Below, one piece after another: positions 1 through 7,794 of a stretch of 64,000 nucleotides of DNA. Source of the DNA: an uncultured Clostridia bacterium (lineage in GTDB: Bacteria > Bacillota > Clostridia > Peptostreptococcales > Anaerovoracaceae); NCBI GenBank assembly GCA_938009115.1, contig CALLHZ010000037.1:25873-89872 (forward strand), written 5' to 3'. The translations under genes and the position numbers were made by a program. How positions within the stretch are numbered: the stretch's first letter is position 1; each line of letters starts with the position of its first letter. The notes beneath the pieces were generated by a model. That model was given only the letters and a program-made list of their open reading frames with translations. It did no database searches and was not told where the DNA came from.

Positions 1-2
1 CT

Positions 3-776
3 GACCTGAACCGGTACGCCGCTGTGGAATCAGCCATGGCAAGGGCTCTGCGGGGAGACGGTTTTGATCTCCATTTCCAGCCGATCTATTCGTTGAACAA
101 GGAACGTTTTGTTTCCGCGGAAGCTTTGATACGCCTCAGCGATCCGGTCCTGGGCGATATCCCTGCCCAGGAAATCGTATCCATCGCCGAGGCCAACGGC
201 ACCATCGTATCCATCGATCGGTACGTCCTGCGGAGCGCCTGCCGGTTTATCCGCGCCAACGGCCCCATCGGCCGGTACGGGCTGGACATGATCACCGTGA
301 ACGTCTCCACAGTGGATCTTCTTCAGGAGGATCTGTACGAGAGCATCATCAGCGTCATCCTTGATGAGGGAATTCCCTTTGATGCTGTCGGACTTGAAAT
401 CACCGAATCCGCTTCGGCAGCCTTCAGCGACGAGTTGATCGGGCGGCTTCAATCCTTTGCGCAAAAGGGCATACGGCTTCTCCTGGACGATTTTGGAGCC
501 GGCTACTCCAATCTGTATCGGATTGCGAATCTTCCGCTGTATGCGGTCAAAATGGATCACAGCATGTTTTCCACCTATGAGTCCGGCACTCAAAGCGCAG
601 TCCTTTTTGAGGAAATGATCCATATGTGCAAAAAGCTTGGATTCCTGGTGATCGTCGAAGGGATCCACGAGCCTCGGCAGATCGAGGAACTCCGCCGTCT
701 GGGGGTGGACAGGATACAGGGCTTTCATTACTCCAGGCCCCTTCCATCCGATGAATTTCTGAAACTGTTTCAATAG
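3..776 (+). CDS. EAL-domain c-di-GMP phosphodiesterase, 3' part
   Basis: This is the C-terminal EAL domain of a cyclic-di-GMP-specific phosphodiesterase. The frame is open to the left edge and reads DLNRYAAVESAM before the first plausible start, the usual linker into an EAL domain, so the gene is probably cut by the window edge (a GTG at 24 could otherwise start a 250-aa protein). The metal and catalytic positions look intact: EALIR, NVS, LEITES, DDFGAGYSN, VKMD, VEGIH and QGFHYSRPL. It should hydrolyse c-di-GMP to pGpG in the cytosol; whether a GGDEF, PAS or membrane part lies upstream cannot be seen. It ends only 12 nt before mnhE, so it is probably cotranscribed with the antiporter operon. 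Confidence 0.9.
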   Translation, partial: DLNRYAAVESAMARALRGDGFDLHFQPIYSLNKERFVSAEALIRLSDPVLGDIPAQEIVSIAEANGTIVSIDRYVLRSACRFIRANGPIGRYGLDMITVNVSTVDLLQEDLYESIISVILDEGIPFDAVGLEITESASAAFSDELIGRLQSFAQKGIRLLLDDFGAGYSNLYRIANLPLYAVKMDHSMFSTYESGTQSAVLFEEMIHMCKKLGFLVIVEGIHEPRQIEELRRLGVDRIQGFHYSRPLPSDEFLKLFQ

Positions 777-788
777 AAAGGCACAGAA

Positions 789-1259
789 TTGTTCCCGGTA
801 CTCTTCGCTTTATGGCTGATATTCAATGGACGGGTGACACCGGAGATTTTGATCTTCGGGCTGTTTTTTGCGGGACTGTTTCTCGGCTTCGCCTGCCGTT
901 ACATGGGTTACAGCATGGAAAAAGAACGCAGAGTACTGATGCTGGCTCTGCAGGTGGTTTTATATGTGGGTGAACTGGTGGTTGAGATCTGGAAAGCAAA
1001 CCTGGCCGCAATTCCTTATATCTTCGACCGGATCCGAAAGCCGTCCCCCCGGATCATCCGCTTCCGCACGGGACTTCGCACGGAGACGGCCCGGGTCGTC
1101 CTGGCCAACTCCATTACGCTGACGCCGGGCACCATTACGGTATCCCTGGACCGGGACGTTTTTACCGTCCATTGCCTGGATGCTTCTCTGGCCGAGGGAA
1201 TTGAAAGTTCCCGGCTCGTCAGCCGCCTTCGCAGAATGGAGGAGGTGAGCGACCGATGA
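789..1259 (+). CDS. mnhE: Mrp/Mnh antiporter subunit E
   Basis: Small membrane subunit of a multisubunit cation/proton antiporter. The 156-aa product has hydrophobic N-terminal segments (about residues 1-35 and 50-75), then the soluble MnhE signature LANSITLTPGTITVSL in the C-terminal half. The length is normal for MnhE. The start is the TTG at 789; no better placed ATG is seen. The stop overlaps the mnhF start by 4 nt, which suggests translational coupling. The order E-F-G is that of split, archaeal-like Mrp and membrane-bound hydrogenase operons rather than the A-to-G order of Bacillus. Exact ion specificity cannot be read from the sequence. Confidence 0.92.
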   Translation: MFPVLFALWLIFNGRVTPEILIFGLFFAGLFLGFACRYMGYSMEKERRVLMLALQVVLYVGELVVEIWKANLAAIPYIFDRIRKPSPRIIRFRTGLRTETARVVLANSITLTPGTITVSLDRDVFTVHCLDASLAEGIESSRLVSRLRRMEEVSDR

Positions 1260-1624
1260 TTTTTTTTCACGGCGGACTGCAGACAGCTTATGAAATGATC
1301 CTCACTGCAGCTCTTTTTCTGCTGGCTGTCCTTTTGTTTTTCTGCATCCTTCGAACGATAAGCGGCCCCCGGATCGCCGACCGCATTCTGTCGGTAAATA
1401 TGGGCGGCACCATGACGATCACGGCCATCACTATTTTGGCGGTGCGTCTGGACGAAGAATATCTGGTGGATATCAGCCTGCTTTACGCCATGATCAGTTT
1501 TCTGGCCGTGGTGGTTTTGTCCCGGATCTATCGAGGCGTTTATCTGGCGCACAAGGATGCCGAGCTTCATCGCAGCAGCACAGATGATTCGAGCAAAAAA
1601 GGGGGTGGGACCGATGCTTCTTGA
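1256..1624 (+). CDS. mnhF: Mrp/Mnh antiporter subunit F
   Basis: Small three-helix subunit of the Mrp complex, 122 aa. The family signature is visible as SGPRIADRILSVNMGG, followed by an acidic LDEEYLVDISLLYAM segment. The C-terminal 25 residues are hydrophilic (HRSSTDDSSKKGGG) and longer than in many MnhF proteins. The gene overlaps mnhE by 4 nt and mnhG by 11 nt. The role is structural, and probably also in the ion path of the antiporter; it has no enzymatic activity alone. Confidence 0.92.
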   Translation: MIFFHGGLQTAYEMILTAALFLLAVLLFFCILRTISGPRIADRILSVNMGGTMTITAITILAVRLDEEYLVDISLLYAMISFLAVVVLSRIYRGVYLAHKDAELHRSSTDDSSKKGGGTDAS

Positions 1625-1949
1625 AATCCTTCGGTTTGCGGCCGGTTCCCTGTTCTTCGTCTCCGGCCTGGCGATTTTTGTTATTGAAATTTACGGAAAT
1701 TTCCGGTTCACCTATGTGCTGAACCGGATGCATGCGGCATCCATCGGCGACAGTCTGGGGATCGTGCTCTGCCTTGTAGGACTGATGATTTTCAGCGGCT
1801 TTACTTTTGTGACCCTGAAACTGGCCGCCGTAACGGTGTTCCTCTGGTTTTCCACGCCGGTCTGCAGCCACCTGGTGGCCAAGCTGGAAACGGAAACCAA
1901 CGAAGAATTGGAAAGGGAATGCAAGGTGGACAACGAATGCAGGGGCTGA
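1614..1949 (+). CDS. mnhG: Mrp/Mnh antiporter subunit G
   Basis: Small three-helix subunit, 111 aa from the ATG at 1614, which sits behind the purine-rich aaaaaagggggtggg. The frame is open further upstream (to 1557), but those codons lie inside mnhF and lack a ribosome site. The family signature is seen at NRMHAASIGDSLGIVLC, matching the MnhG pattern of an RMHA-type loop followed by a glycine-rich helix. The C-terminal tail is acidic. It overlaps mnhF upstream and the DUF4040 gene downstream. Confidence 0.9.
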   Translation: MLLEILRFAAGSLFFVSGLAIFVIEIYGNFRFTYVLNRMHAASIGDSLGIVLCLVGLMIFSGFTFVTLKLAAVTVFLWFSTPVCSHLVAKLETETNEELERECKVDNECRG

Positions 1950-2248
1950 TCGCGGTACTTTTGGCCTTGCTGGTCGTGGCGGCGCTGGCAGTTTCGGCCT
2001 CCCGGAAATTGCTCCCGGCAGTCATCATTTTCATGTCCTACAGTCTGGTGATGTCCATGGTGTGGATGCTGCTGAAGGCGCCGGACCTGGCGATCACAGA
2101 AGCTGCTGTAGGCGCCGGTATCACATCTGTGCTGCTGTTTATCGCGCTGAAGCGAATCCGTGAGCTTGAGAGAAATCTTCTGGAGTCCGAGGAAGAGGTC
2201 CGCCAATATTTTGCGGCAAAGGAAAAGGAGGAACAGGATCGTGCTTAA
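1937..2248 (+). CDS. DUF4040 (MbhD-like) subunit, detached part of MrpA
   Basis: A 103-aa membrane protein matching the DUF4040 segment that is fused to the C-terminus of MrpA in Bacillus and stands alone as MbhD in membrane-bound hydrogenases. The core is LLKAPDLAITEAAVGAG, with the conserved acidic residues (D, E) thought to lie in the ion path. About three hydrophobic segments are followed by a charged helix (LERNLLESEEE). I chose the ATG at 1937 because aaggtgg lies 8 nt upstream; an ATG at 1919 is in frame. It overlaps mnhG by 13 nt and the next gene by 8 nt. Confidence 0.85.
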   Translation: MQGLIAVLLALLVVAALAVSASRKLLPAVIIFMSYSLVMSMVWMLLKAPDLAITEAAVGAGITSVLLFIALKRIRELERNLLESEEEVRQYFAAKEKEEQDRA

Positions 2249-3008
2249 GGGGACCCGGATCCAAACGCTTTACAATTTCCTGAGCATCGCTTTTACCATG
2301 CTTCTGATCGGCATACTTTTATACACTGTGTCCGAGCTCCCCGCTGTGGGCGATCCGCTGCATCCGGCCAACAACGAGGTGGCGGTCCATTATCTGGTCA
2401 ACGGCGCCAGAGAAACGGGAGCGCTTAATGCGGTGACGGCCATGATCCTGGATTACCGCGCCTTTGATACACTGGGAGAGCTTTGTGTGCTTTTCGTGTC
2501 TGCCTGCTCCGTTTTCATCCTGCTGCGGGTGGATGCCGGCAGAAAGGAAGAAGAAGTAGAAGCCATCGACCGGCGCTACGAGCCGAAAGACGACCCGATC
2601 CTGAACAAGGCTTTCCTTTTTCTGATTCCTGCGGTGTTCCTCTTTGGCGTCTATATCACGCTTACGGGACATCTCTCCCCGGGCGGCGGATTCTCCGGCG
2701 GCGCCATCATCGCCGCGGGGCTGCTTTTGTATCTGAATGCCTTTGGGCTTGAGAGCACAGAGCGTTTTATGCATCGCATCCGCTACCGCAGACTGAGCTG
2801 CGGCGCGCTTGGATTCTATTTTATCGCAAAGGGATATTCATTTTTTGTGGGCGCCAATGGTATCGACAGCGTCATCCCCGTTTCAGACAAAGGAAACATC
2901 CTGTCCGCCGGTTTGATCATGCCTCTGAACATCTGTGTCGCCATTGTCGTTTCCACTACGATTTATGCCATATACCTGATGTTCCGGAAGGGATGGTTCA
3001 ATATATGA
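2241..3008 (+). CDS. mnhB: MbhE-like/MnhB fusion antiporter subunit
   Basis: Membrane subunit of 255 aa from GTG 2241, placed behind aaaggagg. The first 90 residues or so resemble MbhE (the last part of Bacillus MrpA), ending with the FDTLGELCVLF pattern. The rest, after a charged linker (VDAGRKEEEVEAIDRR), is an MnhB domain with the glycine-rich HLSPGGGFSGGAIIAAG loop. MrpA is thus split here: the antiporter part is elsewhere in the operon, DUF4040 is separate, and the E-part is joined to MnhB. In-frame codons back to 2160 overlap the DUF4040 gene and are not used. Confidence 0.88.
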   Translation: MLKGTRIQTLYNFLSIAFTMLLIGILLYTVSELPAVGDPLHPANNEVAVHYLVNGARETGALNAVTAMILDYRAFDTLGELCVLFVSACSVFILLRVDAGRKEEEVEAIDRRYEPKDDPILNKAFLFLIPAVFLFGVYITLTGHLSPGGGFSGGAIIAAGLLLYLNAFGLESTERFMHRIRYRRLSCGALGFYFIAKGYSFFVGANGIDSVIPVSDKGNILSAGLIMPLNICVAIVVSTTIYAIYLMFRKGWFNI

Positions 3009-3391
3009 ATAATTACATCGTAACGAACCTCCCCGAAGTGGCGGCCATCGTGCTGTTTGGAATCGGGTGTTCCAATTTACTGCTGGCCCGGAATCTTGTG
3101 AAGAAAATCATCGGACTGAATATCATGGACACGGCGATCTATCTTTTTCTGGCGGCAAAAGGCTACGTGGAAAATGCTGCGGCCCCTATCGTCTCCTCTG
3201 GCGCCGTGGATCCGGATCTTTATGTGAACCCGGTCCCCAGCGGTCTTGTGCTCACCGGCATCGTGGTTTCCGTGTCTGTCACTGCTGTTTTACTCGCATT
3301 GACGGTGCGGCTTCACGAAGAATTCCACACGCTGGATATCGATGAGATCGTCCATCAGCTTCGTGTCAAGGACCGGGAGGCTGCCCCATGA
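3005..3391 (+). CDS. mnhC: Mrp/Mnh antiporter subunit C (NuoK-like)
   Basis: A 128-aa NuoK-like subunit with three predicted helices. Family features are GIGCSNLLLARNLVKKIIG near the N-terminus and VPSGLVLTGIVVSVSVTA, the usual D-x-x-P-Q/S-A/G-LVLTGIVI region. I start at ATG 3005, which overlaps the mnhB stop as ATGA; ATG 2993 in frame has no room for a ribosome site. The C-terminal tail is charged. The gene ends in a further ATGA overlap with the first antiporter subunit. Confidence 0.92.
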   Translation: MNNYIVTNLPEVAAIVLFGIGCSNLLLARNLVKKIIGLNIMDTAIYLFLAAKGYVENAAAPIVSSGAVDPDLYVNPVPSGLVLTGIVVSVSVTAVLLALTVRLHEEFHTLDIDEIVHQLRVKDREAAP

Positions 3392-4923
3392 GTCTGCTTT
3401 ACAATATCCCGGCCTTTTCGATCCTGCTTCCGATGCTGGCCGGCGTGATCTGTCTGGTGCTTCCGGCCCGGGCTTCCCGTCGGGTGACCAATACGGTGAT
3501 CGTGGCGCTTGCAGTGCTTTCTTTTGTCTTGCTGAACGGATTTTTAGAGGGCGCGACTCCTTTTACCTATCGAATGGGGCATTACGGCGCGCCCATCGGC
3601 AACGAGATACGGGCCGGGGAACTGGAAGCGGCCATGGCGGCGCTGTTTCTGGTGGTGATGATGCTGTCGCTCATGGGCGGGCGGAATCATCTGCGCAGCG
3701 ATATCGGCCGAAGCAAAGTAAATCTGTATTATATTTCGGTGCTGTTTCTTCTCAGTTCCATGCTGGCACTTTCCTATACCAATGATCTGTTTACAGCCTA
3801 TGTGTTTGTAGAGATCAATACGGTCACTGCCTGCGGCATCATCATCAGCAAGGAAGACGGTTACACCCTGGCTGCCTCCATGCGGTATTTGATCATGAGC
3901 CTTCTGGGCTCAGGTCTTTTCCTGATCGGGATCTGTCTTGTCTATGGTCTGACGGGTCATCTGCTCATGCCTAATATTCAGGATGCCGTGATCCTGCTGG
4001 TCCAGGACGGACATTATCAAGCGCCCCTGCAGGTGACCATCGCTCTGTTTGCCGTGGGATTGGCGCTCAAGAGCGCCTTGTGGCCTTTCCACTCCTGGCT
4101 GGCCGACGCCCACAGCAGCGCGTCGGCTGCTTCCAGTGCCATCCTGTCGGGCCTTGTGCTCAAGTCGTTCATTTTCCTGATGATCAAAATCTTTTTCCGG
4201 ACAGTAGGGCCTGGCCTGATGACCGGCCATGCCATCCTGAATCTGCTGCTGGTCTTTGGCATCCTGGGGATGCTGCTGGGTTCCGTCAACGCTTTGTTTG
4301 AAAAGGATATCAAGCGTATGCTGGCCTTTTCCAGCGTCAGTCAGATCGGCTATATTTTCTGCGGCGTCGGCCTTGGGACCATCGCCGGCGTGTCGGCAGC
4401 ATTGGTCCAGGTCGTGGTCCACGCCGTCACGAAGGCGATGCTGTTCATTGCCGCGGGCGGTCTGATGGACGCCTCCGGGGGGCGGAAGGACTTCAAGGCG
4501 CTTCAGGGAGCCGGCAAAAGAGATGTGGTGGCCGGAGCCGCATTTGCCGTGGGCACGATGTCCATGATCGGTCTGCCGTTCTTTGCCGGATTCATTACGA
4601 AGCTGACCCTTGTGACCGCCGCGGCAGGCACTCATGACTGGCGGGCATACATTTCCCTCGGCGCCATCGTTTTGTCCACCATCCTGACGGCGATCTACTA
4701 TATCCGGGTCCTGTCTCTGATTTTCGGACGGGAAGAAGGGGAGGAAGCAGATCCCGAGGTGCGGAGCCGCAGCGCTTTGCTTGCCCATCTTCACAAACAG
4801 CTGAGCATGGACACGGAATACATCCTGGCCTCTCTGGCTTTTATCGTCATCAACCTGTGGATCGGTCTCCGATCCGACGATCTGATGACCATCATCAACA
4901 CAGGCCTGGCCACGTTCCAATAA
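3388..4923 (+). CDS. mnhD: Antiporter-type subunit 1 (MrpD/NuoN-like)
   Basis: Large polytopic subunit (511 aa) of the proton-conducting transporter family shared by Mrp, complex I and membrane-bound hydrogenases. It directly follows mnhC, the normal MrpD place. Key charged residues are present: the TM5 glutamate at residue 142 (VFVEINT), the TM7 lysine in LKSALWPFHSWL, and a late-helix lysine in HAVTKAML. The loop after the TM7 region reads ADAHSSASAASSA, where relatives usually have APxPxSA. It has full N-terminal helices. It would carry one ion-translocation unit in the membrane. Confidence 0.9.
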   Translation: MSLLYNIPAFSILLPMLAGVICLVLPARASRRVTNTVIVALAVLSFVLLNGFLEGATPFTYRMGHYGAPIGNEIRAGELEAAMAALFLVVMMLSLMGGRNHLRSDIGRSKVNLYYISVLFLLSSMLALSYTNDLFTAYVFVEINTVTACGIIISKEDGYTLAASMRYLIMSLLGSGLFLIGICLVYGLTGHLLMPNIQDAVILLVQDGHYQAPLQVTIALFAVGLALKSALWPFHSWLADAHSSASAASSAILSGLVLKSFIFLMIKIFFRTVGPGLMTGHAILNLLLVFGILGMLLGSVNALFEKDIKRMLAFSSVSQIGYIFCGVGLGTIAGVSAALVQVVVHAVTKAMLFIAAGGLMDASGGRKDFKALQGAGKRDVVAGAAFAVGTMSMIGLPFFAGFITKLTLVTAAAGTHDWRAYISLGAIVLSTILTAIYYIRVLSLIFGREEGEEADPEVRSRSALLAHLHKQLSMDTEYILASLAFIVINLWIGLRSDDLMTIINTGLATFQ

Positions 4924-4951
4924 CCACGGGAGGATTTGAAAGGATCACAGC

Positions 4952-6274
4952 ATGCAGGGAGCTTCCTTCGTACTTCTGACGCTTACAGACACCTTAACGA
5001 TCGCCTTTCGGGCCGATGCCCTGGGCCTTTCGTTTTTTGTCCTCGCCTTGTCGATGTGGACCGTCGCGGGCCTTTATGCTCTGCGGTACAAGGACCATCA
5101 GGAAAACAACGTACGCTTCTTTGTATTCTTTTTTTTGACGCTGATGATGCTGACAGGCATGTCTCTGGCCGCGAATTACGTTACCATGTATCTGTTCTTT
5201 GAAATGATGACCTTCTGTTCTGTGCCAATGGTGGTACACAGCGGAACGGCGGAGGCCGTGTCAGCTGCAAAGAAATATCTGTTTTATTCCATCTTTGGCG
5301 CCACCTTGGGCTTGCTCGGGCTTTTCTTTGTGAATGCCTACAGCGTTTCGATGGATTTTCTTCCCGGCGGCGTATTGGATCCTGTCAAGGTCGCAGGCAG
5401 CGAAGCCCTGCTGCAAAAGGTTCTGTTTTTCGCAGTCATGGGCTTCGGCGCAAAAGCTGGACTGCTCCCTCTTCACGCCTGGCTTCCGGCGGCTCATCCG
5501 GTGGCGCCTTCGCCGGCCAGCGCTGTCCTGTCCGGTGTCATCACGAAAGCCGGGGTGTTTTGCATCATCCGGATCATTTATTACCAGTTCGGCCCGGAGC
5601 TTGTCCGGGGCAGTTGGGTGCAACGGTCCTGGATCGCTGTTGCTCTGCTCACGATCATGATGGGGTCGTTGATGGCTCTGCGGGAAAAGCGTTTGAAAAC
5701 ACGGCTGGCCTATTCCACGGTCAGCCAGGTTTCCTATATCTTGTTGGGTGTTTTTTACTTGAATGAGGCCGCTTTGGCCGGCGCGCTCCTTCATGTGCTT
5801 TGCCACAGCGTGTTGAAGGACGGATTGTTTTTGTCCGCCGGAAACATCCTGTACCGGACAAAGCTGGAAAATGTGGATGACTTGAAAGGGATCGGCCGTC
5901 AGATGCCCTGCACGCTGGGCTGTTTTACGTTGTTTGCTCTGGGGTTGACAGGCATACCGCCCTTAGCCGGATTCCTGAGCAAATGGGAACTGGCCCGGGG
6001 AGCCTTAGAGGCGGACCTGATCCCGTATTCCCTGCTTGGCCCGGCGGTTCTGCTGGCCAGCGCCATGCTGACGGCCGGCTATCTTTTCCCGATCGTCCTT
6101 CGGGGATTTTTCCCCGGCCGCGGGGACGCTGCCGGCATTTCCGGTCAGGGAGAGGCGCCCGGCGTGATGGTCGGAGCCCTGGGGGCGCTGGCAGCCGCTG
6201 CAGTTTTTCTTGGGCTTTTCGGCGGTTCCGCGCTGGAATTCTTCCAGGCCCTTGCCGGCGAAGCTTTTGTATGA
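4952..6274 (+). CDS. Antiporter-type subunit 2, short N-terminus
   Basis: Second proton_antipo_M-type subunit, 440 aa. It has the TM5 glutamate at residue 84 (YLFFEMMTF), the TM7 lysine in GFGAKAGLLPLHAWLPAAH, and a late lysine in HSVLKDGLF. The glutamate sits about 55-60 residues earlier than in the full-length paralogs, so the first one or two transmembrane helices are missing. Only 28 nt separate it from the previous gene and the ribosome site aaagga fits ATG 4952, so this is not a wrong start. It is most like NuoM/MrpD. It is probably a structural, ion-conducting member of the same complex. Confidence 0.88.
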   Translation: MQGASFVLLTLTDTLTIAFRADALGLSFFVLALSMWTVAGLYALRYKDHQENNVRFFVFFFLTLMMLTGMSLAANYVTMYLFFEMMTFCSVPMVVHSGTAEAVSAAKKYLFYSIFGATLGLLGLFFVNAYSVSMDFLPGGVLDPVKVAGSEALLQKVLFFAVMGFGAKAGLLPLHAWLPAAHPVAPSPASAVLSGVITKAGVFCIIRIIYYQFGPELVRGSWVQRSWIAVALLTIMMGSLMALREKRLKTRLAYSTVSQVSYILLGVFYLNEAALAGALLHVLCHSVLKDGLFLSAGNILYRTKLENVDDLKGIGRQMPCTLGCFTLFALGLTGIPPLAGFLSKWELARGALEADLIPYSLLGPAVLLASAMLTAGYLFPIVLRGFFPGRGDAAGISGQGEAPGVMVGALGALAAAAVFLGLFGGSALEFFQALAGEAFV

Positions 6275-6287
6275 GGAACGGTGAGCG

Positions 6288-7766
6288 ATGATGTCAGGAG
6301 CCTGGATCCCCATTGCGATATTTCTCCCGATACTTGGCGGGATCATGATCCCGCTGATCGGTTTTCGTCGGCCGAAATGCCGTGAAATTTACGTGTTTTC
6401 CGTGGTTTTTGCCACCAGTCTGCTGACTGCGGGCCTGATGGCGGCGCCTCCGGAAGGCGCTGTTTCCGTGGTGAACATCACAAAGACCATCGATATCGCT
6501 TTCTATGTGGACGGTCTTGGTACCGTATTTGGCGTCCTTGTGGCTTTTTTATGGCCGCTGGCAACCCTGTATGCGTTCGAATACATGGCCCATGAGCCTC
6601 GGCAAAATGTATTTTTCGCTTATTATACGATGACGTACGGCTTGACGCTGGGCATTGCCTTTTCTGCCAATCTGATCACGATGTATCTGTTTTGCGAGCT
6701 TTTGACCCTGGTCACGTTGCCGTTGATCACCCATGACCGGACAAAAGCCGCTTATGTGGCGGGCGTAAAATATTTGGTTTACTTTGTGGCAGGGGCTACG
6801 GCAGCTTTCGTTGGGATCATCCTGTTTTTTGTGAACGGGGGCGGGCTGGAATTCGTACCCGGCGGATTGTCTGCCGGAAATATCGACATCGCGCCCGGCA
6901 TCCTCGGCGCCTCATTCCTTCTGATGTTTTTCGGCTTCGGCGCCAAGGCAGCCGTATTTCCCGTACAAGACTGGCTGCCTTCCGCCGGTGTTGCCCCTAC
7001 GCCCGTAACAGCGCTCCTGCATGCGGTGGCCGTTGTAAAGTCCGGTGTCTTTGCCATAGCCCGTTTTACCTACTACAGCTTCGGCGCCGCATCGCTTGTG
7101 GATACCTCTGCCCAGAAAATTGCCATTTCCTTTGCTATATTCACGATTTTGTATGGTGCGGTGATGGCCTGGAAGGAAGTTCACTTTAAGCGCCGGCTGG
7201 CTTACTCGACCATTTCCAATCTTTCTTATATGATTTTTGGGATCCTGTTGCTGACGCCGGCAGGGCTGGTGGCAGGCCTGCTCCATATGCTCTTTCATGG
7301 GATCATGAAAATCGCTTTGTTTTTCGTAGCTGGCGCCGTAACCTGCCAGAGCGGCCTTCATTATGTGACCGATCTGCGGGGCTTTGGCCGCAGGATGCCC
7401 CATACTTTTGCAGTGTTTACGATCGCCTCCCTGTCCCTGATGGGTGTGGCCCCCTTGTGCGGATTTATGAGCAAATGGTATCTGTCTCAGGCAGCCATCG
7501 CCGGCGGCGGTATCTTTGCCTATCTGGGACTGATTGCCATATTGATTGCCGCGGTCTTTGCCGCCATCTATCTGCTCACCATTGTCCTGAGGGCCTACTT
7601 CCCCCGCAAGGGATACGTGGCTGCCGGAAATCCCCAGGCCGGGGATCCGGGATTGTATATGCAGATCCCGCTGACGCTGTTTGCTGCAGCTGTGATCGCG
7701 CTTGGGTTGTTTGCCTGGCCGGTGGCTGAATGGATAGGCCGCGCCGTAGCCGGGGCATTTATATAG
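6288..7766 (+). CDS. Antiporter-type subunit 3
   Basis: Third antiporter-type subunit, 492 aa, with complete N-terminal helices. The TM5 glutamate is at residue 137 (YLFCELLTL), the TM7 lysine is in GFGAKAAVFPV, and a lysine follows in HGIMKIALF. The broken-helix region reads PVQDWLPSAGVAPTP, so the histidine usual in PLHxWLP is glutamine and the usual AH is AG. Then comes TALLHAVAVVKSG, typical of Mrp/Mbh H-type subunits. Two adjacent ATG codons (6288, 6291) can start it. It lies 13 nt after subunit 2. Confidence 0.88.
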   Translation: MMSGAWIPIAIFLPILGGIMIPLIGFRRPKCREIYVFSVVFATSLLTAGLMAAPPEGAVSVVNITKTIDIAFYVDGLGTVFGVLVAFLWPLATLYAFEYMAHEPRQNVFFAYYTMTYGLTLGIAFSANLITMYLFCELLTLVTLPLITHDRTKAAYVAGVKYLVYFVAGATAAFVGIILFFVNGGGLEFVPGGLSAGNIDIAPGILGASFLLMFFGFGAKAAVFPVQDWLPSAGVAPTPVTALLHAVAVVKSGVFAIARFTYYSFGAASLVDTSAQKIAISFAIFTILYGAVMAWKEVHFKRRLAYSTISNLSYMIFGILLLTPAGLVAGLLHMLFHGIMKIALFFVAGAVTCQSGLHYVTDLRGFGRRMPHTFAVFTIASLSLMGVAPLCGFMSKWYLSQAAIAGGGIFAYLGLIAILIAAVFAAIYLLTIVLRAYFPRKGYVAAGNPQAGDPGLYMQIPLTLFAAAVIALGLFAWPVAEWIGRAVAGAFI

Positions 7767-7794
7767 ATCATAATCAGGAAAGGAGGAACCGCTG

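Noticed and set aside
4923..4952. Frameshift or lost start before antiporter subunit 2
   Set aside because: The gap is 28 nt and holds a proper ribosome site; there is no room for the missing helices, so the short N-terminus is real.
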